Source of the DNA: Gonium pectorale | Taxonomy: Eukaryota > Chlorophyta > Chlorophyceae > Chlamydomonadales > Volvocaceae | NCBI GenBank assembly: GCA_001584585.1 | Contig: LSYV01000006.1 | Coordinates: forward strand, 3,401,697-3,432,903 | Direction of reading: 5' to 3' | DNA length: 31,207 bases | Part shown: piece by piece, positions 19,601 to 29,900 of the stretch | Layout: every line of letters starts with the position of its first letter | How positions within the stretch are numbered: position 1 is the first letter of the stretch | The notes under the pieces: model-generated | What the model saw: only the letters and a program-made list of their open reading frames with translations | Told to the model about the DNA's origin: nothing | Database searches by the model: none | Program-made: the position numbers and the translations under genes

Positions 19601-22490
19601 ATCGCTTGCCAATCTCAATCGTGCCCCCCCCACGGGCCAAGTGTGCTCTCTTACAGATTGGTCGCCTGCTTACCAGCCCGCCCGCCCGCCCGCCCGCCCC
19701 TCGCGCCCGCCTGCCCCTCGCGCCCAGCTACACGTTCATCCTGGGGCTGCTGCTGCCCGCCTACTCGTTCACGGGCTACGACGGCCCCGCGCACATGAGC
19801 GAGGAGACCACCAACGCCTCGCTGGCGGCGCCCTGGGGCATCCTGCTGGGCGTGCTGTTCATGATCTTCATGGGCTGGACCTGGGTGCTGTCGCTGCTCT
19901 TTTGCACGTCCGACTACAACCATGTGAGCCAAAGTTTGAGGGCAAGGGGCGGAGCACAGGTTCAGGGACCACGCTGCAGGTGGCGTGGGGGTGCCTCCCA
20001 GGTCCCAACCTGTATCTGCGCCTCCTCGCGACCCGCAGCGCACCCAGCTCCTTGCTGCCGCTGCTGCACCCCGTTAAGCCTTCACTGACAGCCTCTCCGT
20101 CGGCCCTGCGCCCCGGCCGCTGCCGCTGCTGCCGCAGGTGCTGGGCGAGGGTGACGTCCCCTCCGAGGCGGACGGCGATCCGGTGGCGCAGGTGGGGAGC
20201 ACTGGCTGGCTGGGGCGCCCACCCGCGGGTTGACGAGCGTGTTTGCTGCAAGGGCGGCGGCGATGAGGCCGCGCGGTTCGGCGATGAGCTTGAGCAGCGA
20301 CCCCAGGGATGCACCATTGGCATGTTCAGGAAGCCCTCAGCGCTCTCCTGGTGTTTCCCCCGTATTCTTACGGTAGTCACAGGAAGGGACACGGCCCGCC
20401 CTCCCTAGTACCAGTCTGTCCGTGCGCTGGGTCGGGTGGGAGGGGTTCGCTCTCCTCTCCGTCGCTGTCCGCAGCTGTATGCCGAGGTGCGCCGTAAGTT
20501 GCTCGCTTGCGCTCGCATCGCGATCTCACAGGCTGCCTACAGCTACACCACGACCGCCACAAAATCATCGACAATCGTCGCGGTTTTATGTCATGCGTAT
20601 GACCCGTTTCCCATCTGCACTATGCACCCCAAGAGTCGCGTCGCTTTGCGCAGGGATATCGTTTGCCAACAGTTGCCACACCGTCAGTTGCCGTGGCGCT
20701 GCGGCTGGCCACCCTCGCCGGATCCATTGTCCATCCCGTGCGCGCATCGGATGCCTCCGCACCCCCCTCCCTCCCTAAATACCCCCTCCCTCCCGCCGCA
20801 GATCTTCTGGAACGCGTTCAAGCAGCGCACTGGCAGCGGCACAGGCGGTATCATTATGCTGATGATCCCTCTGGGCGGCATCTACTTCTGCGCGCACTCG
20901 ACGCTGACCTACGTCTCGCGGTGAGAGGGCCTGGCGAGGCGCTGCGGGCAGCTATCTGAGGATCGTGGCGTTGTGAGGCAAGGCGGTATGCACAGCCCTC
21001 ACCCACTGGTTCGGGCACGCCGTTTGGATCGAGCGTTAGGGATGTTTGGGCGTAACAAGGAACATTTCATGCATTTTACGGGTGTCAGTGCTGCCGCTGC
21101 GTTGCGGGGTTCAAGTATGGGCTGCGCCGTGAGGGTGGTCCCGTGGCGTTGTCTGCCTTAACAGCACACGCCTTTCCTAAAAGATGCTGCCTTGCCGGTG
21201 CGCACCGCCTGCCCACCCCACTGCTGCAGCATCCTGTTCGCATACGCTCGCGACCGCGCCGTCCCGCTGTCGTGGCTGTGGATTAAGTACAACAAGACCG
21301 TGAAGGGGCCCCTCGTCGCGGTGTGGGGCACCACCACGGCCGCCTTCCTGCTGGGGCTGCCCATGCTGGGGAGCGAGGTGCGAAGCCACGGGGCCGCTCA
21401 TCCGGGGAGCGTACAGGCGCCGGAGATGGGCTGCAGTGGACACGCATATGCGCGAGTGGCAGGGCCGGCTGCTGCTGCTTCACTCCCTCATTTATCCCCC
21501 GCACATGCTTCACTCCCGAACCCAACGTTTTCATCCTCGAGCGGTCTGTGTCCCGATCCCCTCCCCGGTCCTGCGCCCCCCAAGGCCGCCTTCACGGCCA
21601 TCATCTCGCTGTCCACCATCGCGCTCAACATCGCCTACGTGGCGCCCACCACGGCGCGCATCCTGCCCTGGGGCGCGCGCCGCTTCAAGCCCGGCCCCTT
21701 CTGCCTGGGCTGGGCGGCCTACCCGATCGGCATCGCTGCGACGCTGTGGGTGGCCTTCATTGTGGTGGTCTTCTCGCTGCCCAACACCTACCCCGCCAAC
21801 TCGGAGAACGTCAACTACGCGGGTGAGTAGGGAAGGCGGAAGGCGCCGCGTGGCCCAAGCCGGGCCAGGTGGAATGTGGAAGGCGCTAGGCATGGCGGGT
21901 GGCGGGGAGATGGAGCTAGTACCTTTCGAGATGCTGTGGCTACAAGCCACCGTGCTGATCAGGCATGCGGTCATCCACAATTGAACCCGCCCGTGACCTG
22001 TGTTGCGCTATGTCGCTACCCTACGGGTCCGTGCTGCCAATCACTATGCTAACCTTGTTGCCTGCCCGCCTGTCGCCGCCGGCCGCCTGCCCCCAGGCGT
22101 CACGCTGCTGGCGACCTTCACGCTCAGCCTTATCTGGTTCTTCTTTCCCTACTACGGTAGGTCGGTTTCAGCACTTGTTCGGACGAGCACGTGGCCGTGT
22201 GGCGCGCACCGGACCTCATTGCGCTGCTTTGGCTGAGCCTGCTGCGTGCCCCGCCCCGCGCGTGTTGCCGGATTGCTCAGCCGTCCTGGCCGAGCCACCT
22301 GTGAATGGACCTCGCCGTCGCGTGCTGCCCGCGCTCGCCTTCCCTTGCAGGCGCGTACAAGTGGTTCAAGGGCCCGGTGAGCACACTGGACGACGACCAG
22401 GACGCGTCGGTGGAGCCGCCCCGGGGAGATGCCAAGGCGCACCAGGCGGCAGTGGCAGCCACCGCTATGGCGGACGGGACGCAGCACTGA
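16618..22490 (+). CDS. Amino-acid permease, APC superfamily (BAT1/GABA-permease type), 18 exons
   Basis: Predicted polytopic membrane transporter for amino acids, GABA or related amines; substrate and membrane cannot be told from sequence. Exons: 16618-16707, 16828-16906, 17071-17088, 17208-17294, 17516-17545, 17739-17796, 18205-18212, 18565-18785, 19012-19145, 19333-19389, 19728-19923, 20138-20191, 20475-20486, 20802-20920, 21230-21377, 21585-21822, 22097-22156, 22351-22490 (TGA). They total 1749 nt with every phase matching, giving 582 residues. Family hallmarks are RLREMGYKQ near the N-terminus, YGGPVVCLWGW, AYPTSGGMYYW, WVTGWLNLLGQIA, GYDGPAHMSEET (277-288), RTGSGTGG and FAYARDRAVP. Roughly 12 hydrophobic segments lie between short hydrophilic ends. 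The ATG at 16618 is the first in its frame after the in-frame TAG at 16507. Exon 3 is the least certain: its donor GTTTCG is poor, and skipping it keeps the frame. Confidence 0.9.
18205..18212 (+). other. 8-nt microexon (exon 7) of the permease gene
   Basis: The sequence is GGTGACAG, between acceptor CCCGCAG and donor GTATGT. It completes a split Trp codon from exon 6, adds Val and Thr, and starts the Gly codon finished by exon 8. The result is WVTGW, matching the conserved W-(I/V)-T-G-W of this permease family. Without it the reading frame is lost between exons 6 and 8. Confidence 0.75.
18868..18892. repeat. (GGCA)n short tandem repeat in permease intron 8
   Basis: Several tandem GGCA units follow the donor of exon 8. 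Intronic, with no predicted function. Confidence 0.8.
19677..19700. repeat. (CCCG)n tandem repeat before permease exon 11
   Basis: About five tandem CCCG units form part of the C-rich tract leading into the CCCAG acceptor at 19727. Confidence 0.85.
20475..20486 (+). other. 12-nt microexon (exon 13) of the permease gene
   Basis: The sequence is CTGTATGCCGAG, between acceptor CCGCAG and donor GTGCGC. It encodes LYAE, which joins exon 14 as LYAEIFWNAF and matches the family pattern AEIFY.AF. An alternative donor (GTAAGT at 20494) would shift the frame into exon 14. Confidence 0.75.
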
Positions 22491-23641
22491 CAGGGCAAGC
22501 GCGGCGCTCCTTGGGCGGTGTTGCGAGCCAAAGGGCTTAGGATTCGCGGCTATTTTGGCCTGTCAGGGTTTCTTCGTCTCTCAGGCTTCCGACAGCTGGG
22601 CGAGGCATGTCCGCTCCACCGTGCACTGGGCTCATGCCGCGCTGGTTTACTTGCAACCAGAACTGTATACTGTGTTTGGAGCCTGGCATTGTGCTGTCCT
22701 GACCTTGCTGCTCACCTTGAAGTAGCCCTCCAACCCTATGCAAGCTAGATTACATATGTTGCCGCCCCCAATGTGGCGGTAGCTTTCTCGACGGAAGCAG
22801 CCGATGCGCAGTGTCTTGCCGCCTCCTGGCCCAAGGGAGCTTGCCGTTGTTTGTTGTCTCGCTTTTCGACGTGCCCCTGTGCATTGATGGCGGGCTGGTG
22901 TGAGGCGTGAGGCGGGTCTCCAAAACTCCCAGAAAGCGAAATGCAGTTGGACTTCATATATGATTTTCGTTCTGAAGTCATCGAGCAGGGTTGTCCCTCG
23001 ACCCTTGCACATGAACCGTTATTGTGTTTTCGATTTGGCACGCGGCTGTGCACGTACCGGGCCTGGCGCAGCAATGCATTACAAGAGCGAACGATATGGC
23101 ACAATGGCGGTGTTTTGGAGGATTGTGCGGATGGCTGTGGCAGGCAGCCGCATACGTTTTGGCGTATCATGGTAAGGTTCGGCTTATCAAGGCGTGTCAC
23201 GAAGACCCTTGCTCCTGTGTACAATTTGCAGTAAAAGATGTCGTTGACCTTCTGTCTGGGATTTTTAATGAGTGTGCCGCCACCGTACCTCAAATGTTTT
23301 GCGTTTCGATGCGCTCCAGGTGACGGGAGGTTTGGGCCCCAGCAGGGGAGATTATAAAATCCCTATGGGAGTTGGCTCGTTCCCTTGTTCTGCATACCAC
23401 CTTTTCGTCACGGCGAGCTCTTAGAATGCCGGTCCACGCAGGCGGCAAGGTTCCATGCTGGCGCTTCCTCTGCTGTCTGAAGGGGCACCAGGGTCCTACA
23501 TGAGATGCAGGCCAGCGATGAAGGGACTTCAGCGCAGGGTTGACGCAGCGGCGGGCTGAGCGGAAAGCTCCATCTGTCCTGAGGTCTGCACACTGCGCAA
23601 TCATAGCACAGTCCTAAGCACACGTCCAAGCTGGCAGCCCT

Positions 23642-23646
23642 TGTAA
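23642..23646 (+). terminator. Candidate polyadenylation signal of the permease gene (TGTAA)
   Basis: The first TGTAA found on the + strand after the permease stop codon at 22490. It implies a 3' UTR of about 1.15 kb. No other gene on this strand could own it. Confidence 0.4.
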
Positions 23647-24255
23647 TCCCGTTCCAGGTCCAGAGAGAACACTTCAAGGATACTTATGCCATGGGGAGAA
23701 CAGGATGGCGCTCGCCATGCGTGTCACGAAGCTACGAGCACATGGGCTGCTTAGGGGTGCGAAGCTAAGTTGTCATTGCCGTGAGCCAGCGCCGTTTGTT
23801 GCGGTCAGTGGTTGCCGGCATGTCGACAGGTCGACACTTACGTGGACGTGGAGGTGGAGGTGGACAGAAGCGCTCCCTCATAAGTAGCCAGGCGCTGGTG
23901 GACCCTTGGCGTAGCAGCCGTGTTGAGTGCGGAATTGCGAATATTTCGAAACGGGTGTAGCGACAAGCGAGTGCAGTGTGCACAGGCGGCGCGCCCAGAG
24001 GCTGCGGCGCGGTTCCGCGTAGAGGCTACATGACGATGTAGACGGGTGTGTATGTCCGTAGAGGCTGCCTTCCCCGTTTCTGGTTCTCTTTTTTTGATGA
24101 TTGGTCGCCACTTACACAAGCTCTGCACCGTAGCCCATAAGGGTCCAAACAGAGCATGCGACACTTGTGCGTGTCCGCTAGAGCAAGCGCGTCGAGCGAC
24201 AGCTCGACCTGTCCCAGCAAAGCACAAATACGTGGCCAGTGGCTACCGTACACAA

Positions 24256-24269
24256 ATACCGTACGGTAT
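24256..24269. repeat. 14-bp perfect palindrome ATACCGTACGGTAT
   Basis: A perfect dyad centred on GTAC in intergenic sequence about 2.7 kb upstream of the copper-regulator start codon. Confidence 0.9.
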
Positions 24270-24342
24270 CATGCACAGCAGACACCTACACCAGCGATAC
24301 CAGGGCACCATGAGGCTCAGCTCCACCCGCGACACCCGCCCA

Positions 24343-24742
24343 GTTTGCTCGTGGCAGACTGGGCGAGACCTTGTGCTCGCCAATCTGCGCGCGGATCTAC
24401 AACACTGGTGGGACATTGCCGTGGAGACCGCGAAAAGGAAACAGAAACAGGGAAGGCAACCTCTACGGTCATACACACCTGGGGGTGCGATGTTTCCAGT
24501 AGGGCGCCGATTACAGGGCATGGCGGGCGAGGGAGACGATCAGACGGGCGGGAGACCAGCCGGTCCAACGCGCTGCCGGCGGTGGCCCCTCAAGCATTGG
24601 CGGAGGCGGCCATGAAGCTTCAGAAGGCCTTCGATTTGCAGTAGGAGGCGGGAGGCGTGGTGGTCACCTGCGGGCCACGCGCTCAGTCGCAGGGTGCCCG
24701 CTGAGTTTGGTGGCTGGGCTTGGGGTTCAGAGTGCGTGGTGG
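24343..24742 (+). mobile_element. Dispersed repeat family, copy 2, interrupted by a 121-bp insertion
   Basis: The + strand carries the same coding-like sequence as copy 1 at 14866-15135 (- strand): AGRDLMLAYLRTDLQ in copy 1 corresponds to TGRDLVLANLRADLQ here. Just after the shared DIAVET codons, 121 extra bases (24430-24550) are inserted, flanked by GGAGACC at 24423-24429 and 24551-24557, after which the match resumes. An in-frame TAG (CAG in copy 1) near 24642 shows the copy is decayed. Confidence 0.7.
24430..24550. mobile_element. 121-bp insertion with 7-bp target-site duplication
   Basis: Absent from the matching site in copy 1 (near 15024). The flanking GGAGACC duplication indicates transposition-type insertion. 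No clear terminal inverted repeats are seen. Its inner part contains CTCTACGGTCATACACACC, variants of which occur at about 24044-24098 (opposite strand) and 25405-25430, so the insert belongs to a repeated family. Confidence 0.6.
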
Positions 24743-25028
24743 TTTTCGGTGGTGGTGGTGGTGTTTTTCGGTGATGGTTGTTGCGGGCTTGTGCGTTCCT
24801 GTGTGTTGGGGCCGGTGCCGTTTGTCGCTCTATTCGGCGGTTTTGCAGGGGGTCAGGGGTTGGGTTTCCAGCTTTTGCTAGGGAAGGGGGTGTCTGGCTG
24901 CCTGTGCTTCTTGGCTCCTTTTGGTCTGTTTCTCCTGTTTCTCCTGGCGTTCGTCTGCTCTTCTCCTTTTCTTTCGTCCTTCCGCCTTCCTGTTCTGTGG
25001 TCTTTAGGTGCAGTGCTACTTCTCTTCG

Positions 25029-25175
25029 TGTGTGCGCTGTCGGTGTTTGGTCTTGGCTGCCGTTGCGCGCTGTACTTCGGGCAGGATTTCTTTGGTTCGG
25101 GACATCGGGTTCGGGCATCGGGAGGACATCTATCTGTCCCTCCCGATGTCTGCGCCCTTTCTCACCTCTCCGCCT
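25029..25175 (+). repeat. Dispersed repeat segment shared with 14049-14140
   Basis: Second, longer copy of the segment described at 14049-14140, same orientation, with about 50 additional bases in the middle. It begins about 290 bp after the end of repeat copy 2. Confidence 0.65.
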
Positions 25176-26945
25176 GTAACCTTTCCACCGAAGAAAGCTA
25201 TAGCCTTCAAGCCCCATAAATACTACGCCGCAGCACGTGTTCTGTTCGAACATACGATACGATGTGTCAAAAAAAGAGAAACCGTGACAACAGTACCAAG
25301 TGGCCGTGACTGGTACCATTTGGCGACTGAGGCATCCAAACCTTCACTTCAACGTGTGTTTGCAGCGAGAAACGCGAAACCTGCATAGAAAATGGGAGCC
25401 GACCTCTACGGCCATACTCTCCCGAAGTTTTCAATAGGGTGGGCGGGTACAGATCAAGACAGGTGACATTCGTCCCGCCCCCCAAAAGACAGGCCTGCCA
25501 GCTTACCCGGAGATGTTGATGATGGCTGATGGTTGTTGTACGCCGGTATGCAAGGTTTTGATTTGAAGTGCACGCATGCACGCGAGTTAGGTGTCCGTCA
25601 TGTTGGCCGCGGCTGGGTAACCAGGCAAGGAGCTGGGCCACAAACAGATCCCAGAGCGGCGCCAGAGCACACAAGGTCTCGTCTGTGCCGTTACAGCCAG
25701 TCTGGAAAAGCGTCTGGATGGCGGAGACTGCCAACAGCGCTGCAAATGCGCAAGCAGAACTTAATTAAGGGCGCAATTACCCGCATCGATACTGTTAGGT
25801 GACAACGATGGGACCGGCGGGTCTCCAAGGATCCATCCCGAACGGTCAGCGCAGACCACTGCCGCCTGCTGGGAGGCTGCGGCTGCGGCGGCGGGGGTAG
25901 ATCGCGACCCCAAGCGCCATCAGCCCATCACCCCATTGGTGAAGGCTAACCTCCCCTACTATTTCTTCGCCTTCAAGCTCAAGATAAATGGGAAGAGTAT
26001 ACATAGCTTACATTTAAAGGTTGCCCGCTGGCCTGGCACGAATCCCCTGCATAAGTGTTCCGACCTGGAGGGCCACGGTGGCTGGAGGCGCGGACTGCAA
26101 TAAGTGGTCGTTGAGCACAGTGGCTTGATACCTGCGGCTCTTGAGCTTCTACCAGGAGCGCCCGTCGCCGCAGCAAGCCCATGCCCGCGCCAGCGCACCC
26201 AGTGAGTGACCTTGGAATGACATCCAGTGACACGGTAACGCAACCCAGTAATTTCTTCCACTATCTAACATTATCACATGGTTGTGGGTTGTGGTTTCCA
26301 TTCCAAGAAGGGACATGGCATGGCATGGCGGTTAATGCTGACCCATCGGGCCACCGGGACCATTTGAATAATCAAGACGATAAATGACCCTGACTTGAGT
26401 GGAAAGGCGTGATCTAAGCTTGGAAAGTGCAATTAGGCTGTGATGCCGTAATTGTAGTGCCCAAGCTCAAATTGCGCTCGCTGTAAGCCTGGAAACATTG
26501 GCCTTGAGAACAACATCTATATTTATTGCTCTGGATAGCATTTTACGGCCACAGCTTCGTTTGCGACGTTCCGTAACAAGCGTGCCCTAGCGGCAGGCCC
26601 AAGCGCCAGGCCCAAGCGGCCGATCCCGCCCCGCAATACAATCGTGGCGAACACGGTGAAGGGAAAAGAAGTAGGTGCCATGGCGGTCACCGTTTACGCA
26701 ACCGGGTCTTGGAGGGTCAGGGTCGCGGGGTCGCTTTGGCAGGCCCTAACCCGGTCAATTTCGATGTATGGCGTGTAATGCGTGCTCAGGGCTAACGGCT
26801 AAGCTGTATCGAGCTCTCCTGTCTCGGCACCTGCCAAAAATCCCTTTCACCGGAAAGTCCGCCCTTCCTGTCCGCATGGCCTCAAAGGAGCCAATTTCGC
26901 GGTTCATGACCTCTCCTTGGCTTCTCCCCTCGTCTCCGGCCCAGG

Positions 26946-29900
26946 ATGGACTTCGGCCTGTTCCAGGAGGACTCCAGCAGCGAACGCCAGAATTCGCTTT
27001 CCTCCGGCGGCGACCTTGACCCGTTTTTGCTGCAAGGTAAGCATATGCGTCATAAGGAAAAATGCCGGGCGCTTTTTACGGGTGCCATGCCGAGAACCAA
27101 CCGTCCTGCCGCCCTTTCCCTGAAGGCGATGACCAGACATGGGCCGTGGAAGACTGGAACTGGGACCCGTTCAACATGTTTGCGGCTCCCAAGGAGGTGA
27201 GCGGTTTGTCGATCTTCGAGTACGTTACGCGTTTTGGCGCGGTGCGTTTGCTTAAGGCCGCCTTGCCCTGCGGGATATGCAGGTGCCCAACGTTGCATGC
27301 TGCCAGGCACTGAAGAAGAGAAAGGTTGCGGATAATGTTGGCCAGCAGGCTGTCGCTGGACAGCAGTCGCATGTCGGCGGCCAGCCGGCCCACCGACAGG
27401 GTCCCGCAGCCGGCCCCGCTGCGGCGTGCTGCAGTTTTGCTGCCGGCCATCAGCCTGTGGCCGCCCAGCAGGCCGTCGCGCAGGTGGCAGCAGACGCGCG
27501 CCACAACGGGCCCCCCATATTCAAGTCGGAGCCCGAGCTGGTTGCCAATACTGGCTGCCACTTCCCTGGCATGCCGGCGCCGATGCCCGCCATGCCACCA
27601 ATCGCGAACGTCGCTGCCAGCGGACCGCAAATGTCCGGCATGGGCTTCGGAATGCCGATGGGCATGGGCATGGGTATGCCCTGGCAAAACCTGCCCGGCA
27701 TGGGCGCCGCCGCGGCGGTGGCGGCAGCGGCAGCAGCTGCCTCTGCTCCAGCCCTTTTCGCTAACATGGCCGGCGCTCGGAGCCCCTTCAATGCGCTGGG
27801 CTGGGGCGGCATGAACCTTCCCGGCATGGCCTTCGCCAACGCGCCAAACGGCGGCATGATGGCGCTCCAGCGCCCCGCGACCAACTTCCAGGCGCCTTCT
27901 GGCTTACTGAACCAGCAGACTAGCCTGGCCCTCCCGCCCTCCTCACAGCCCTCCCCCGTGATGGGCTCGTGCGGAGACTCGGGCTCGCTGCAGGGTAGTG
28001 CCGACAACGCCAAGCCGCCCTGCTGCAGCGGCAACCGCGCCGGCGACGGTCCCACCTGCAGCGGCGGGCGACAGCAGGCCGACAGCTCCAACAAGGGCAA
28101 CGCCCCGCTGCACGGCTCCAGCCATCCGGCCGCCTACATGGGCGGCCGCGGCGGCGCGGGCCAGGCGGCTGCGGGCGACCTGTCGGATGTGGCCATCAGC
28201 GAGAGCGAGGACGAGCGCGAGGAGGTGCCTCGTGGGCGCGGCGGCCGTGGTCCGCAGCAGGTGCTTCACTCGCTGGCGGACGTGGTGGCGCTGGCGGACG
28301 CAGGCGACGACAGCGGCCTGTGCCAGGTGCCGGGCTGCGGCAAGGACCTGTCCCACCTCAAGGAGTACCACCAGCGCTACCGCATCTGCGACGTTCACAT
28401 CAAGCTGCAGCAGGTGGGGTGACGTACGGGCTTTGCGTTGGGCGCTCATCTGTCATCTCATTGGAAGTGGGTCGGGGGGATTACTGGGACGTTGGTCGCG
28501 GGTTACGGGCGTAGGCGCAGAATTGTGTTTGGGTTTTGACCCTGTGATTCTTGGAAGTGGGCCAAGGGGATTTGGGGCGCGGGCGCAGGCTTGGGTTCGG
28601 GTTTGACGAAGCCTCCTGATTGTGTGAGGATGTCTGCAACCGTCGGTGTATTCCGCTGCGCTTTCATGTGGTTGCGGTCACAGACATGATCTAGGCTCCG
28701 TTGGGTATCTGGTTGATGCTCTGTTGCCTCATCCCGCCCCCTCGCGTGTGCATGCTGCCGCTGTCCGCAGGTCATGAAGGACGGGCGCCTGCAGAGGTTC
28801 TGCCAGCAGTGTGGCCGCTTCCACGACCTGACGGCCTTCGACGGCAACCGCAAGAGCTGCCGCGAGCAGCTGTCCAAGCACAACGCGCGTCGCCGGCGGC
28901 GCACGGGCGTGGAGCCGGCCAAGGGCAAGGCCGCCGCCGGCGCCCCGACGCTCGAGGCCCCGGCCGCCGTCCCCGGCTCCGTCGCTGGCGTGGGCGCTGG
29001 CCCCTCGGCCGCCGGCTTCGACGGTGACATCGGCAAGCTGGTCAGCAGCCTGATGAGCAACCCCACGCAGCTGCACGCCCTCAAGCTGCTGCTCGGCGTG
29101 CCCACCCACCCCGCGCTGCCCGCCATGCAGCCCACAGCCGGCATGCAGCTGCCCCTGGGCGGCCGCGCCGGCAGCCCCGACTCGCCCAGCGACGCCTCCG
29201 CCAGCGACCAGGCGCGCACGTACGGCCTGGCGCGCGACATCCTGGCCGGCCGCAACGAGTTCGCGCCCGCCTACACCAGCGAGCACCGCACCGTGCGGTT
29301 GAGCATGAAGCTCTTTAGCCGCACGCCGTCCGACCTGCCGCCCGACCTGCGCAACCAAGTGACGAGCTGGCTAGCCTCGTCCCCAGCCGCTGTGGAGGCG
29401 TCTATTCGCCCCGGCTGCGTCTTCCTCACCGTGCAGCTGCTGCTGGACGAAGCGGCGGCCGCGCAGGCTGAGGCGCCCGGCGCGGTGGCAAGCCTGCTGG
29501 AGCACCTCGTGTTTCGCTCGGGCTGCCCCTTCTGGCGCAGCGGCATGCTGGCGCTGCAGCTGGGCCGGGAGGTTGTGCTGATGCGAGAGGGGCACGTGGC
29601 GGGTGTCGCGGACGACTCTGCGGCGCCGGAGCTGCGGCGCCTGGGGCCGCTGGCGGCGGTGGCGGGGCGAGCGGTGGTGCTGCGCCTTAACGGCGACCGT
29701 CTGGACGCTCCAGGCAGCGAGGTGGGTCGGGCGGCGATGAGCCGCTAGGGGTGCCCTAGTACCTGAATTGGCCCACAAGAATCCCGATGTGTCCCTTGCT
29801 GATAGCACGCAGCACCTTTGCCACTTCTCGGCTTGGAAACTGCTCTTTCGTCTGCGTATGGTCTCAGCACAGCCCGGCCGCCCTCGTCTACTTCCCGTGC

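Larger units (their letters stand above)
22491..26945. other. Permease 3' UTR and repeat-rich gap upstream of the copper regulator
   Basis: The first 1.15 kb is probably permease 3' UTR. From about 24.04 to 25.44 kb it holds dispersed repeats shared with 14-16 kb. From 25.5 to 26.9 kb it should include the promoter and 5' UTR of the copper-regulator gene. A pyrimidine-rich stretch ending in GGCCCAG directly before the ATG at 26946 looks like an acceptor, so a 5' UTR intron is possible. No GTAC core was seen in the last 300 bp before the ATG. No independent gene was found. Confidence 0.55.

Noticed and set aside
24707..25219. Strongly hydrophobic 170-codon frame on the + strand
   Set aside because: It runs through repeat sequence rich in G and T, which gives Val/Leu/Phe/Cys-rich translations by composition; the start lies inside the repeat and no transporter motif is present.
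24540..25319. 259-codon - strand frame rich in Lys, Arg, Glu and Pro
   Set aside because: Its C-terminal half is the antisense of the dispersed repeat, whose other strand has the conserved coding-like pattern.
28503..29358. - strand open frames of more than 200 codons opposite copper-regulator exon 4
   Set aside because: Antisense to a confidently identified SBP-protein exon with conserved motifs on the + strand.
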